64,000 nucleotides of DNA from an uncultured Brachybacterium sp. (GTDB lineage: Bacteria > Actinomycetota > Actinomycetes > Actinomycetales > Dermabacteraceae), in assembly GCF_947500705.1 (NCBI RefSeq), contig NZ_CANMSY010000009.1, positions 83,639 to 147,638 of the forward strand, given 5' to 3'. The notes beneath the pieces are model-generated. The model saw only the letters and a list, made by a program, of their open reading frames with translations, did no database searches and was not told the origin of the DNA. The translations under genes were made by a program, and so were the position numbers. Shown here in pieces: positions 55,246 to 64,000 of this stretch (the stretch's first letter is position 1; each line of letters begins with the position of its first letter).

Positions 55246-55292
55246 CCCTCTGAGCTGTCGTCCGGCACCTGCCGAGGCGACAGCTCAGAGGG
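55246..55292. terminator. Perfect 15-bp hairpin after ilvD
   Basis: CCCTCTGAGCTGTCG (55246-55260) pairs perfectly with CGACAGCTCAGAGGG (55278-55292), with a 17-nt loop. It lies between convergent ilvD and the SUMT/CbiX gene and should work in both directions. Confidence 0.85.
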
Positions 55293-55304
55293 GATGCCCG
55301 TCGT

Positions 55305-56867
55305 TCAGCTGCCCTGGACGGAGCGGTAGCGGTCCACGGCGATCTCAGCGATGAGCGGATGGTCTCCCAGCGGCGCGGCCACCAGGTCCGCGCCGACCAG
55401 ACGCAGCTGGGTGTGGAAGAAGCCGGGTGCCAGCAGGTAGGTGGCGACCGCCACCCGGGCTCCGGTGCGCTGCCGGGCCTGCGCGACGGCATCGGCGACC
55501 GAGGGCTGCGCCGCGGCGATGAAGCCGACCGTCACCTCGCGCTGCAGCTGCGCGGAGAGCAGGGCGCCCATCTGCTCGGCCATCGCCTGCCCTGCCCGGT
55601 CGCGGGTGCCGGCGACCGCCATCACCACCGCATCGTCGGGCCGTGCCCCCGCCTCCTGAAGTCGCTGTGCCATCACCTCGGCGAGCCGGGGATCAGGGCC
55701 CAGCGATCCCGCCGCCAGCGCCTCGTGGCCGGCGACGGCGCCAGCGATGTCCTCGCCGACGTGGAAGCCGGTGGACAGCAGCAGCGGCACCACCACGGCA
55801 GCCGCCGGGGTGTCCTCCTCACGAGTGCGCACCGTGGTGCACGCCGGAGCCAGCTGGGCCACGACCTCGGCGACCTCCGGGCTCTGCACATCCACATATG
55901 CCTCCCGCACCGCGACGGAGGGGAGCTGCTCGGCGATCCTGCGCAGGATCGCGCGGACCACGTCGCGGCCCTCGCGCAGCCGGGTGCCGTGCGCGCAGCC
56001 GATGAGCACCGGCACCGCGGTGCCGTCTCCGTCCGCCTCCTCGTGCGCGGGGAGCGCCTCCCGCCCTGCCCCGCGCGCCGGGGCGGCAGGGGAGGGAGCA
56101 TCCAGGAAGCCCTCGGCCGAGGTGCGGCCCACCGTGATCACCGCGGGGTAGCCGATGCCGGACTCCCGCACCTTCTCTTCGATCGTGGCCAGGGTGCCGC
56201 GCACGCTCCGCTGCTCGGGCAGCGTCGCGCTCTGCACCACCGCGACCGGGGTGTCGGGGGCGACGCCGTTCAGCAGCGCCTGGGAGACCAGGCGGGGCAG
56301 CCATCCCACCCCCATCATCAGCACCGTGGTGGTGCCAGGATCCCGGAGCGCCGCGAGATCCGCAGGACCGAGATCTCCGTGGGCGTTGACCACGTGCAGG
56401 GCGACTGCGGCTCCGCGATGGGTGACGGGGATGTCGCCGGCTGCGGGCCCGGCGATGGCTGAGGTCACCCCGGGCACCACCTGCACCTCGATGCCGGCCG
56501 CGCGGCAGGCCAGGACCTCCTCGCCGCCGCGGCCCAGCAGGAAGGGGTCCCCGCCCTTGAGGCGCACCACGCGGAGGCCGGCCTGAGCCTGCTCGACCAG
56601 CAGCGCGCCGATCTGCTCCTGGGTGCGGGAGGGGTGGCCGGGGGTCTTGCCCACGTCGATCACCGTCACGTCCGGTGCCAGCAGCTCGGTGAGGCCGCGC
56701 GGCCCCAGCCGGTCCATGACCACCACGTCCGCCTGCTGCAGCAGATGCAGTCCGCGCACGGTGATCAGGTCCAGGGCGCCGGGCCCGCCGCCCACCAGCG
56801 CCACGGAGCCGGGGGCGAGCAGGGCGTCGCCGAGGACCCCGCTGAGCGAGGGGAGAGGAGCGGTCAC
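55305..56867 (-). CDS. Fused uroporphyrinogen-III methyltransferase and CbiX/SirB-type chelatase
   Basis: 520 residues with two siroheme-pathway activities. Residues about 15-260 are SUMT (VGGGPGALDLITVRG, VVMDRLG, RLKGGDPFLLGRGGEE, VVPGVTSAIAGPAAGDIPVTHRG), methylating uroporphyrinogen III to precorrin-2. Residues about 285-510 are a CbiX/SirB-like chelatase duplicate (IGCAHGTR, LLLSTGFHVGEDI) that would insert iron. The precorrin-2 dehydrogenase (CysG/MET8 type) is absent and must be elsewhere. It is translated after nirD with a 4-nt overlap, so siroheme is made together with its user NirB. Confidence 0.9.
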   Translation of the reverse strand: MTAPLPSLSGVLGDALLAPGSVALVGGGPGALDLITVRGLHLLQQADVVVMDRLGPRGLTELLAPDVTVIDVGKTPGHPSRTQEQIGALLVEQAQAGLRVVRLKGGDPFLLGRGGEEVLACRAAGIEVQVVPGVTSAIAGPAAGDIPVTHRGAAVALHVVNAHGDLGPADLAALRDPGTTTVLMMGVGWLPRLVSQALLNGVAPDTPVAVVQSATLPEQRSVRGTLATIEEKVRESGIGYPAVITVGRTSAEGFLDAPSPAAPARGAGREALPAHEEADGDGTAVPVLIGCAHGTRLREGRDVVRAILRRIAEQLPSVAVREAYVDVQSPEVAEVVAQLAPACTTVRTREEDTPAAAVVVPLLLSTGFHVGEDIAGAVAGHEALAAGSLGPDPRLAEVMAQRLQEAGARPDDAVVMAVAGTRDRAGQAMAEQMGALLSAQLQREVTVGFIAAAQPSVADAVAQARQRTGARVAVATYLLAPGFFHTQLRLVGADLVAAPLGDHPLIAEIAVDRYRSVQGS

Positions 56868-57280
56868 GACACCGTCTCGACGCCGTCGGACACCAGGGGT
56901 CGCGGTGTGGTGGCGACCAGCACCCGGCCGTCCCGCACCTCCGCATCGTGCACCGCGATCGGGAGCTTCTCACCGCCGCCGGCATCGAGCACCGCACCGG
57001 TGTCGAGGTTCCAGGCCTGCTTGTACATCGGGGAGGCGAGCGTGGGCACCAGCTGCTCGGACTCCTCACCCTCACCGGTGAGCTCATGCGAGCCGATCAG
57101 CCCGCGGGAGAGAACGTTCGCCCCGGAGTACGGGTCACGCTGCTGGCAGGCGCGCACGGAGTCGTCGACCAGGCGGAACACCGCCACCTGGACGTCCCCG
57201 AGCAGCGCTGCGGCGCCGCGCTCGATGGAGAGGTCGCTGAGTGCACAGATGTCGATCATGGTGTTCTCCTGGGTGGTCAT
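56864..57280 (-). CDS. nirD: Nitrite reductase (NADH) small subunit
   Basis: 138 residues, a Rieske-like fold lacking Fe-S ligands in the expected positions, as in NirD (AVFRLVDDSVRACQQRDPYSGANVLSRGLIG, SPMYKQAWNLDTG). It partners NirB in assimilatory/detoxifying nitrite reduction to ammonium. The ATG 57280 overlaps the last base of the nirB stop and its own stop overlaps the SUMT/CbiX GTG, so the three products are coupled. Confidence 0.94.
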   Translation of the reverse strand: MTTQENTMIDICALSDLSIERGAAALLGDVQVAVFRLVDDSVRACQQRDPYSGANVLSRGLIGSHELTGEGEESEQLVPTLASPMYKQAWNLDTGAVLDAGGGEKLPIAVHDAEVRDGRVLVATTPRPLVSDGVETVS

Positions 57281-59964
57281 CAGTGGATCTCCTCGCCCTC
57301 GACGGCATCGCCCAGCGGGCTGGTCGCCCCCAGGCTCAGCGCGGCCAGCGCCCTCGCCCGCACCGGGTCCGGCGCGGTGCGGCTGTCCATCTCGTGCGCC
57401 GGGCGCATCTGACCGCGCTCGGGCACCCAGGCGAGATCCGGATCGGCCACCCCCGGAGCGTTGATGAAGGAGACGAACTTGGCCATGCGCTGCGGGTCAT
57501 CGAGCGTCGCGGTCCACTCGTCCTCGTAGGTCGCGACGTGGTTGGCCATCTGCGCCTCGAGCTCCTCGCCGATGCCGAGGGAGTCCTCGACGATCACGCG
57601 GCGCAGCTCCTCGATGCCGCCTTCGCGCTCCTCGACCCAGCGCGCGGTGCGCTGGACCTTGTCCGCCTCCTGGATGTAGAGCATCAGGAAGCGGTCGATG
57701 CACTTGACGAGGTTCTCGTCGTCGAGGTCCTCGATGAGCAGCTGGGCGTGGGCCGGCTGGGCGCCGCCGTTGCCGCCGACGTACAGGTTCCAGCCCTTGG
57801 TCGTCGCGATCACGCCGACGTCCTTGGCCCGGGCCTCGGCGCACTCGCGCGCGCAGCCGGAGACCCCGACCTTGAGCTTGTGCGGGGAGCGCAGCCCGCG
57901 GTACCGCCGCTCGAGCGCGACGGCCATCGAGGTCGAGTCCTGCACGCCGTAGCGGCACCAGGTGGAGCCCACGCAGGACTTCACCATCCGCAGCGACTTG
58001 CCGTAGGCGTGGCCGGACTCGAAGCCCGCATCGACCAGGCGCCGCCAGATCTCCGGCAGCTGATCCAGCCTCGCGCCGAACATGCCGATCCGCTGGGCGC
58101 CGTTGAGCTTGAGGTACAGGCCGTAGTCCAGGGCCACCTGGGCGAGGACCAGCAGCTGCTCGGGAGTGACTTCACCGGCGGGCATCCGGGGGATCACCGA
58201 ATAGGTGCCGTTCTTCTGGATGTTCGCCATCACGTGGTCGTTGGTGTCCTGGAGCGAGCCGAGCTGCTCGCCGACCGGCGAGTGCAGGCGCCCGGAGGTG
58301 GTGCCGAGGCTCGAGAGCAGCGAGGCGACCACGGGCTTGCAGACCGCGCAGCCGCGACCTCGGCCGAAGGCGGTGACGATCTCGGTGAAGGTCTGCTGAC
58401 CGCCCTCCTTGACCAGCTGATACAGCTCCGCACGGGAGTGGGCGAAGTGCTCGCACATGGCAGTGGAGACCGCGATGCCGGAGCGCTCGAGCTCCTTGTT
58501 CAGCAACTTCGTCAGGGTGGGCACGCAGGAGCCGCAGACGGTACCCGCCGTCGTGCATTCCTTGACCTCGCCGAGCGTGGTGCAGCCGTGCTCGCTGACC
58601 GAGGCGCGGATGGTGCCGGCGGAGACGTTGTTGCAGGAGCAGACCACCGCGTCGTCGGGCAGCTCGGCAGCGGCCATCGCATCGCCGCCCTCGGGGGCGA
58701 TGACGGCCGACGGGTCGGCTCCGAGGGTGCGGCCGATCAGGGGGCGCAGCTGGGAGAACAGCTCGATGTCGCCCACGAACACGCCACCCAGCAGCACCTT
58801 CGCGTCGTCGGACATCACCAGCTTGCGGTACTTGCGGTTCACGGGGTCGACGAAGGCGACCTCGAGGGCCCCGGCGGTGACGGCGTTGACGTCGCCGAAG
58901 GCGGCGGCATCCACCCCCACCCCCTTGAGCTTGGTGCCGTCGTCCTTGCGCTGATGGGTGCGGGTGCCGCCGAGGAAGCGGTCCACGACCACATCGGCCA
59001 TGTCGTTGCCCGGGGCGATGAGCCCGGCGCAGGACTCCTGGAAGGAGGCGCACTCGCCGATCGCCCAGATCGCCGGGTCGGAGGTCTGGCAGGAGTCGCC
59101 CACGACCACGCCGCCGCGCTCACCGATCGCGAGCCCGGCCTCACGGGCGAGCCGATCGCGGGGGCGGATCCCGGTGGAGAAGATGACGATGTCGACGTCC
59201 AGGGTGGAGTCGTCGGAGAGCACGGCGGTGCCGACCTGCCCGTCGCCGGCGGGCTGGAAGCGGGAGGCGCCCACACCGGTGCGCACGTCGATCCCCTTGT
59301 CCTGGATCAGCAGGCGCAGCATCTCCCCGCCGCCCTGGTCGAGCTGGACCGCCATCACCCGGTCGGCGAACTCGACCACGGTCGAGGCGGCGCCGAGATC
59401 CTGCAGCGCGGCGGCGGCCTCGAGGCCCAGCACACCGCCGCCGACCACGACGCCGCGGACCTGGCGGCCCAGGGTCTGCTCGCGCAGCGACACCCATTCG
59501 GCGATCCGCTCGACGTCCGCCACCGTGCGATAGGAGAAGATCCCCGGCAGCTCCCGCCCCTCCGCGCGCGGCGCCCAGGCCCAGGAGCCGGTGGCCAGGA
59601 CCAGCCGGTCGTAGGGAACAGCGGTGCCGGAGGCCGTGGTCACGTGCCCCGCGACCCGGTCGATGGACTCCGCCTTGTCCCCGGTGAGCAGGCTGATCCG
59701 CGGGTCGTCCCAGACGGAGACATCCAGGGAGAGCAGGTCGGCGTTGCGGGAGCTGAACCAGTTCGACAGGTGCACCCGGTCGTAGGGCTGCTGCGGCTCC
59801 TCGCCGATGACGGTGAGCGTCCACCGCCCCTCCGGGTCCTGGGCGCGAAGCCGCGCAGCGAAGCGATGTCCGGTCATGCCGCCGCCGATCACGACGATGC
59901 GCTGGTCGGCGAGCGGCGCCTGCTCGGCGGGGGCGGTGAGGGGGGAGTGTCCTGGGGTGCTCAT
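57280..59964 (-). CDS. nirB: Nitrite reductase (NADH) large subunit
   Basis: 894 residues. FAD/NAD domains (IVVIGGGMTG, 23-32; GVVVGGGVLGLEAA), BFD-like [2Fe-2S] domain (CSCNNVSAGTI ... CGSC), a second CxxC (GCAVCKP), and the siroheme/[4Fe-4S] domain with Cys664, Cys670 (CVGSTWC) and Cys704, Cys708 (CARECAEA). All cofactor cysteines appear present. Cytoplasmic; reduces nitrite to ammonium with NADH. ATG 59964 preferred; a TTG at 59979 is in frame. No nitrate reductase or nitrite transporter gene is in the window. Confidence 0.96.
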   Translation of the reverse strand: MSTPGHSPLTAPAEQAPLADQRIVVIGGGMTGHRFAARLRAQDPEGRWTLTVIGEEPQQPYDRVHLSNWFSSRNADLLSLDVSVWDDPRISLLTGDKAESIDRVAGHVTTASGTAVPYDRLVLATGSWAWAPRAEGRELPGIFSYRTVADVERIAEWVSLREQTLGRQVRGVVVGGGVLGLEAAAALQDLGAASTVVEFADRVMAVQLDQGGGEMLRLLIQDKGIDVRTGVGASRFQPAGDGQVGTAVLSDDSTLDVDIVIFSTGIRPRDRLAREAGLAIGERGGVVVGDSCQTSDPAIWAIGECASFQESCAGLIAPGNDMADVVVDRFLGGTRTHQRKDDGTKLKGVGVDAAAFGDVNAVTAGALEVAFVDPVNRKYRKLVMSDDAKVLLGGVFVGDIELFSQLRPLIGRTLGADPSAVIAPEGGDAMAAAELPDDAVVCSCNNVSAGTIRASVSEHGCTTLGEVKECTTAGTVCGSCVPTLTKLLNKELERSGIAVSTAMCEHFAHSRAELYQLVKEGGQQTFTEIVTAFGRGRGCAVCKPVVASLLSSLGTTSGRLHSPVGEQLGSLQDTNDHVMANIQKNGTYSVIPRMPAGEVTPEQLLVLAQVALDYGLYLKLNGAQRIGMFGARLDQLPEIWRRLVDAGFESGHAYGKSLRMVKSCVGSTWCRYGVQDSTSMAVALERRYRGLRSPHKLKVGVSGCARECAEARAKDVGVIATTKGWNLYVGGNGGAQPAHAQLLIEDLDDENLVKCIDRFLMLYIQEADKVQRTARWVEEREGGIEELRRVIVEDSLGIGEELEAQMANHVATYEDEWTATLDDPQRMAKFVSFINAPGVADPDLAWVPERGQMRPAHEMDSRTAPDPVRARALAALSLGATSPLGDAVEGEEIH

Positions 59965-60153
59965 GGCTGGTGTTCTCAAACCTCTGCTGGGTCGGGTGGC
60001 GTCGCTCCTAAGCTAAGCAGTGAATCGAACTCTCCGCAGGACTTTCGTCGGCTCCTCGGCGTTTCGTCAGGGGGCCGACGGCGGCGCGGCGGGACCCGCA
60101 TGTCCGACCGGTCTCGCGATCCGGACAGGTGGCCCCTGCGAACCGAAAAGGCC

Positions 60154-60165
60154 TAGTCTGGCCGC
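60154..60165 (+). promoter_or_regulatory. -10 element of the ilv operon (leaderless leader peptide)
   Basis: TAGTCT at 60154-60159 is followed after 6 nt by ATG 60166, so transcription should begin at or next to the leader start codon. There is no Shine-Dalgarno between them. A recognisable -35 is lacking. The upstream 190 bases to nirB hold no other clear element besides a CTAAGCTAAG repeat near 60008-60017. Confidence 0.6.
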
Positions 60166-60204
60166 ATGCAGAAGATCCTTCTCGTCGTTACCGAGCGCGG
60201 CTGA
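60166..60204 (+). CDS. ilv operon leader peptide
   Basis: A 12-codon ORF encoding [12 protein letters not shown], with five consecutive branched-chain codons (ATC CTT CTC GTC GTT, 60175-60189). Ribosome stalling here when Ile-, Leu- or Val-tRNA is short would control the downstream hairpin. It lies 155 nt before the ilvB start and is too short for ordinary gene calling. Leader peptides before ilvB are established for actinobacteria such as Corynebacterium. Starting at the presumed transcription start, it is probably translated from a leaderless mRNA. Confidence 0.8.
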   Translation: MQKILLVVTERG

Positions 60205-60209
60205 CGCCC

Positions 60210-60267
60210 CTCGTCATCACGAGCTGTCATCCGCGCCCCTCCCGAGCCCCTGGCGGAGGGGCTTTTT
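60210..60267 (+). terminator. ilv attenuator: pause stem and intrinsic terminator
   Basis: Downstream of the leader ORF are CTCGT/ACGAG (60210-60214 with 60219-60223), an upstream pairing CGCGG/CCGCG (60196-60200 with 60231-60235), and a terminator hairpin AGCCCCT/AGGGGCT (60245-60251 with 60257-60263) followed by TTTTT (60263-60267). CCCCTCC (60236-60242) can instead pair with GGAGGGG (60255-60261), giving a mutually exclusive fold. This is the only hairpin in the window with a real T-run. The exact antiterminator is not certain. Confidence 0.75.
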
Positions 60268-60358
60268 CGTGCGTCGGAGACAGCACGGCGGAGGGACGAG
60301 GAGGTCCATGCAGCAGTTCACCGCCATGCCCACCGTCCGAGACGACGAAGGAGTTCCG

Positions 60359-62116
60359 ATGAACGGACAGCAGATGACCGGCGCTAAGGCGCTGGTCGAG
60401 TCCCTCAAGCATGCCGGGGCAGAGGTCGTCTTCGGCCTTCCCGGCGGTGCGATCCTGCCCACCTATGACCCGCTCATGGACGCCGAGGGCATCCGCCACA
60501 TCCTGGTCCGCCATGAGCAGGGCGCCGGGCATGCAGCCAGCGGCTACGCCCATGCCACCGGCAAGGTCGGCGTGTGCCTGGCGACCTCCGGCCCCGGCGC
60601 GACGAACCTCATCACGGCGATCGCCGATGCTCAGATGGACTCCATCCCGATGGTGGCGATCACCGGCCAGGTCGGCTCCTCCTTCATCGGCACCGATGCC
60701 TTCCAGGAGGCGGACATCGTCGGCATGACGATGCCGGTGACCAAGCACAACTTCCTGGTCTCCCACGCGGATGACATCCCCAAGGTCATCAAGCAGGCCT
60801 TCCACATCGCCTCGACCGGTCGGCCCGGCGTGGTGCTGGTGGACGTCACCAAGGATGCCCAGCAGGCGATGACCACTTTCGAGTGGCCCGACTCGCTCGA
60901 TCTGCCCGGCTACCGGCCCGACCCGCGCCCGCACACCAAGCAGATCCGCGAGGCGGTCTCGCTGCTGATGGCCGCCACGCGCCCCGTCTTCCTGCTCGGC
61001 GGCGGCGTGCTGCGAGGCCGTGCGACCGAGGAGGTCGGCGAGCTGATCGAGGTCTCCGGCGCCCCCTTCGTGACCACGCTGATGGCTCGCGGCGCCCTGC
61101 CGGATTCCCATCCCAGCCACCTCGGCATGCCCGGCATGCACGGCACCGTCGCCGCGGTCTCCGCTCTGCAGCGCTCCGATCTGATCGTGAACATCGGTGC
61201 TCGCTTCGATGACCGCGTCACCGGTGTCCTCGAGTCCTTCGCCCCCGGCGCGAAGGTCGTCCACGCCGACATCGACCCGGCGGAGATCTCGAAGAACCGT
61301 GAGGCAGATGTGCCGATCGTCGGCCAGGCCGCCGAGATCGCCCGCGCTCTGACCGCCGAGCTGCGGGATCGCATCGCGGCCGACGACACCCGTGACTACG
61401 AGACCTGGTGGAACACCCTGGACATGCTCCGGGACAACTACCCGCTGGGCTGGACCGAGACCGAGGACGGCTTCACCGCACCCCAGAAGGTGATCTCGCG
61501 CATCGGAGCGATCTCCGGACCGGACTCCATCTATGTCGCAGGGGTGGGCCAGCACCAGATGTGGTCCAGCCAGTTCATCAAGTACGAGAACCCCTACACC
61601 TGGCTGAACTCGGGGGGCCTGGGCACCATGGGCTACTCGGTGCCGGCGGCGATGGGTGCCAAGGTGGGTCAGCCGGACAAGGTGGTGTGGTCCATCGACG
61701 GCGACGGCTGCTTCCAGATGACGAACCAGGAGCTCGCCACCTGCGTCATCAACAACATCCCGATCAAGGTCGCGATCATCAACAACTCGAGCCTCGGCAT
61801 GGTGCGCCAGTGGCAGAACCTGTTCTACGACAAGCGCTACTCCAACACCGACCTGAACACCGGGCACGGCTCCCGCCGGATCCCCGACTTCGTCAAGCTC
61901 GCCGACGCCTATGGCTGCGCCGGACTGCGCTGCGAGCGGGACGAGGACATCGACGCGACCATCCAGCAGGCGATGGAGATCAACGATCGCCCGGTGATCG
62001 TGGACTTCACCGTCAGCGCCGACGCGATGGTCTGGCCGATGGTGCCGTCCGGCGTCTCCAACGACGAGATCCAGATCGCGCAGGGCATGAGCCCCGAGTG
62101 GGAGAGGGACATCTGA
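60359..62116 (+). CDS. ilvB: Acetolactate synthase large subunit
   Basis: TPP- and FAD-dependent enzyme making acetolactate and acetohydroxybutyrate, the first common step of branched-chain amino acid synthesis. 585 residues. Catalytic Glu53 (RHEQGAGH), GLPGGAILP, and the TPP motif beginning GDG at 448-450 and ending INN. ATG 60359 is selected because AAGGAG (60348-60353) lies 5 nt upstream; in-frame ATGs at 60308 and 60326 are possible. ilvN follows the stop after 2 nt. Expression is expected to depend on the upstream attenuator. Confidence 0.97.
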   Translation: MNGQQMTGAKALVESLKHAGAEVVFGLPGGAILPTYDPLMDAEGIRHILVRHEQGAGHAASGYAHATGKVGVCLATSGPGATNLITAIADAQMDSIPMVAITGQVGSSFIGTDAFQEADIVGMTMPVTKHNFLVSHADDIPKVIKQAFHIASTGRPGVVLVDVTKDAQQAMTTFEWPDSLDLPGYRPDPRPHTKQIREAVSLLMAATRPVFLLGGGVLRGRATEEVGELIEVSGAPFVTTLMARGALPDSHPSHLGMPGMHGTVAAVSALQRSDLIVNIGARFDDRVTGVLESFAPGAKVVHADIDPAEISKNREADVPIVGQAAEIARALTAELRDRIAADDTRDYETWWNTLDMLRDNYPLGWTETEDGFTAPQKVISRIGAISGPDSIYVAGVGQHQMWSSQFIKYENPYTWLNSGGLGTMGYSVPAAMGAKVGQPDKVVWSIDGDGCFQMTNQELATCVINNIPIKVAIINNSSLGMVRQWQNLFYDKRYSNTDLNTGHGSRRIPDFVKLADAYGCAGLRCERDEDIDATIQQAMEINDRPVIVDFTVSADAMVWPMVPSGVSNDEIQIAQGMSPEWERDI

Positions 62117-62118
62117 TC

Positions 62119-62709
62119 ATGAACGCCATGAGTGCAATGAACGCCGGAAGCTCTGCGGGCGCAGGAAACCCGACGAGCACGTCCGATTACGTCATGACCC
62201 CCGAGAACCAGACCCTCTCGGTCCTGGTGGAGAACAAGCCCGGTGCGCTCACCCGCGTCACCGCGCTCTTCTCCCGCCGCGGGTACAACATCTCGTCGCT
62301 CGCGGTCGGACCGACCGAGCATCCGGAGATCTCCCGCATCACCGTGGTGGTCGACGTCGACCAACGACGGCTCGAGCAGATCACCAAGCAGCTGAACAAG
62401 CTGGTGAACGTGCTCAAGATCGTCCAGCTCGACGCGCGCTCCACGGTGCAGCGCGAACTCATCCTGATCAAGGTCACCGCGGACAACTCCTCGCGGACCT
62501 CGGTGCTGGAGATCGTGCAGATGTTCCGGGCCAAGGTGGTCGATGCGGCCGCCGACTCGGTGACCGTCGAGGCCACCGGTACCCAGGACAAGCTCAGCGC
62601 GCTGCTGGGGATGCTCGAATCCTTCGGCATCCGCGAGATCGTCAAGTCCGGCGAGGTCGCGATCGGTCGCGGTGGACGCGCGATCACCGACCGCAGTCTC
62701 CTGGGCTGA
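62119..62709 (+). CDS. ilvN: Acetolactate synthase regulatory subunit
   Basis: Activates IlvB and confers valine feedback inhibition. 196 residues, with an N-terminal Met/Ser/Gly/Ala-rich stretch of ~30 residues before the ACT domain (LSVLVENKPGALTRVTALFSRRGYNISSLAVG) and the second regulatory domain (ELILIKVTADNSSRTSVLEIVQMF). ATG 62119 has GGAGAGGG at 62101-62108; later ATGs (62128, 62137) are alternatives that would shorten the extension. 104 nt separate it from ilvC. Confidence 0.95.
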   Translation: MNAMSAMNAGSSAGAGNPTSTSDYVMTPENQTLSVLVENKPGALTRVTALFSRRGYNISSLAVGPTEHPEISRITVVVDVDQRRLEQITKQLNKLVNVLKIVQLDARSTVQRELILIKVTADNSSRTSVLEIVQMFRAKVVDAAADSVTVEATGTQDKLSALLGMLESFGIREIVKSGEVAIGRGGRAITDRSLLG

Positions 62710-63845
<1,136 letters not shown>

Positions 63846-63865
63846 TCGGCTCTCCTCCGACGCGG

Positions 63866-64000
63866 CGGCGGGGGGGCCCCCCCGGGGGGCCCCCCCCCCC
63901 CCCCCCCCCCCCACAGTGGGGGGGCCCGAGGGCGCCGCGCGGGGATGTTGGGCCCCCCACCAGCCCCCCCCCGGGCAGGGGGGGCGCCAACCACACAACA
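63866..64000. other. Extreme G/C homopolymer tract, probable sequence artefact
   Basis: Runs of 7 G, 7 C, 6 G and then 23 consecutive C (63890-63912), followed by more G and C runs and a short A/C tail (AACCACACAACA). Nothing else in the window has runs this long. It has no reading frame or plausible secondary element and looks like unreliable contig-end sequence; the true region after ilvC, including any terminator, cannot be read. Confidence 0.8.

Noticed and set aside
57241-60156. 971-codon open frame on the plus strand opposite nirB
   Set aside because: It mirrors nirB/nirD, which are fully supported by motifs; long antisense frames are expected in ~70% GC DNA with G/C third positions. 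No family motif or ribosome binding site.
63866-63965. GC-rich inverted repeats at the right edge as an ilvC terminator
   Set aside because: The G and C runs pair only because of homopolymers; the stretch looks like sequencing error.

Overview
The window is a chromosomal segment of a very GC-rich Gram-positive bacterium. Gene content and order point to an actinobacterium: hom-thrC-thrB then a Rho with a long disordered insertion, rpmE-prfA-prmC-tsaC-wecA running into the ATP synthase operon, a DUF2550 gene after atpC, NucS in place of MutS/MutL, GlgE glucan metabolism, gatCAB, and ilvBNC behind a leader peptide. The overall combination resembles Dermabacteraceae (Brachybacterium-like). That placement is inferred from gene content only; no database was searched.

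Layout. 1-3 kb: end of homoserine dehydrogenase plus thrC and thrB. 3-5.7 kb: rho with a C-rich leader and a strong 3' hairpin. 5.7-8.8 kb: a two-gene unit encoding a fused Gfo/Idh/MocA dehydrogenase-aldo/keto reductase and a LacI regulator, preceded by a palindromic operator. 8.9-13.4 kb: rpmE, prfA, prmC, tsaC and a WecA-type transferase. 13.4-21.5 kb: AtpI-like protein, atpBEFHAGDC and DUF2550. 21.5-23.6 kb, minus strand: nucS and nagA. 23.7-26.7 kb: three poorly characterised genes (membrane protein, lipoprotein, thioredoxin/TPR protein). 26.8-33.5 kb, minus strand: glgX-glgE-glgB. 33.7-40.5 kb: a Bat-like operon (MoxR ATPase, DUF58, small membrane protein, two VWA proteins, TPR protein) that overlaps a cysteine desulfurase gene. 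40.6-45.4 kb: mnmA, a MetE-like barrel protein and an enlarged ligA. 45.4-48 kb, minus strand: RecQ-like helicase fused to a phosphoribosyltransferase domain, and a small hypothetical protein. 48.1-52.3 kb: GNAT acetyltransferase and gatCAB. 52.4-53.3 kb, minus strand: XRE regulator, divergent from ilvD (53.4-55.2 kb). 55.3-60 kb, minus strand: nirB-nirD-SUMT/CbiX. 60.1-63.8 kb: ilv leader peptide, attenuator, ilvB, ilvN, ilvC.

How it fits together. The window is mostly core metabolism: threonine and branched-chain amino acid synthesis, translation termination and glutaminylation of tRNA, energy conservation, maltose-1-phosphate-based alpha-glucan metabolism, siroheme-dependent nitrite reduction, tRNA thiolation and DNA repair or joining. 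The most informative non-coding signal is the ilv attenuator. It is a 12-codon ORF with five consecutive Ile/Leu/Val codons, apparently translated from a leaderless transcript, followed by a GC hairpin and five T residues. Several other genes (nucS, ligA, the GNAT gene, gatC) also have a -10-like hexamer 6-7 nt before their start codon, suggesting leaderless mRNAs. The last ~135 bases are extreme G/C homopolymer runs that look like low-quality contig-end sequence, not biology. I found no CRISPR array, insertion sequence, prophage, rRNA or tRNA gene, and no clearly novel system. The most unusual proteins are multidomain fusions and the Bat-like operon.
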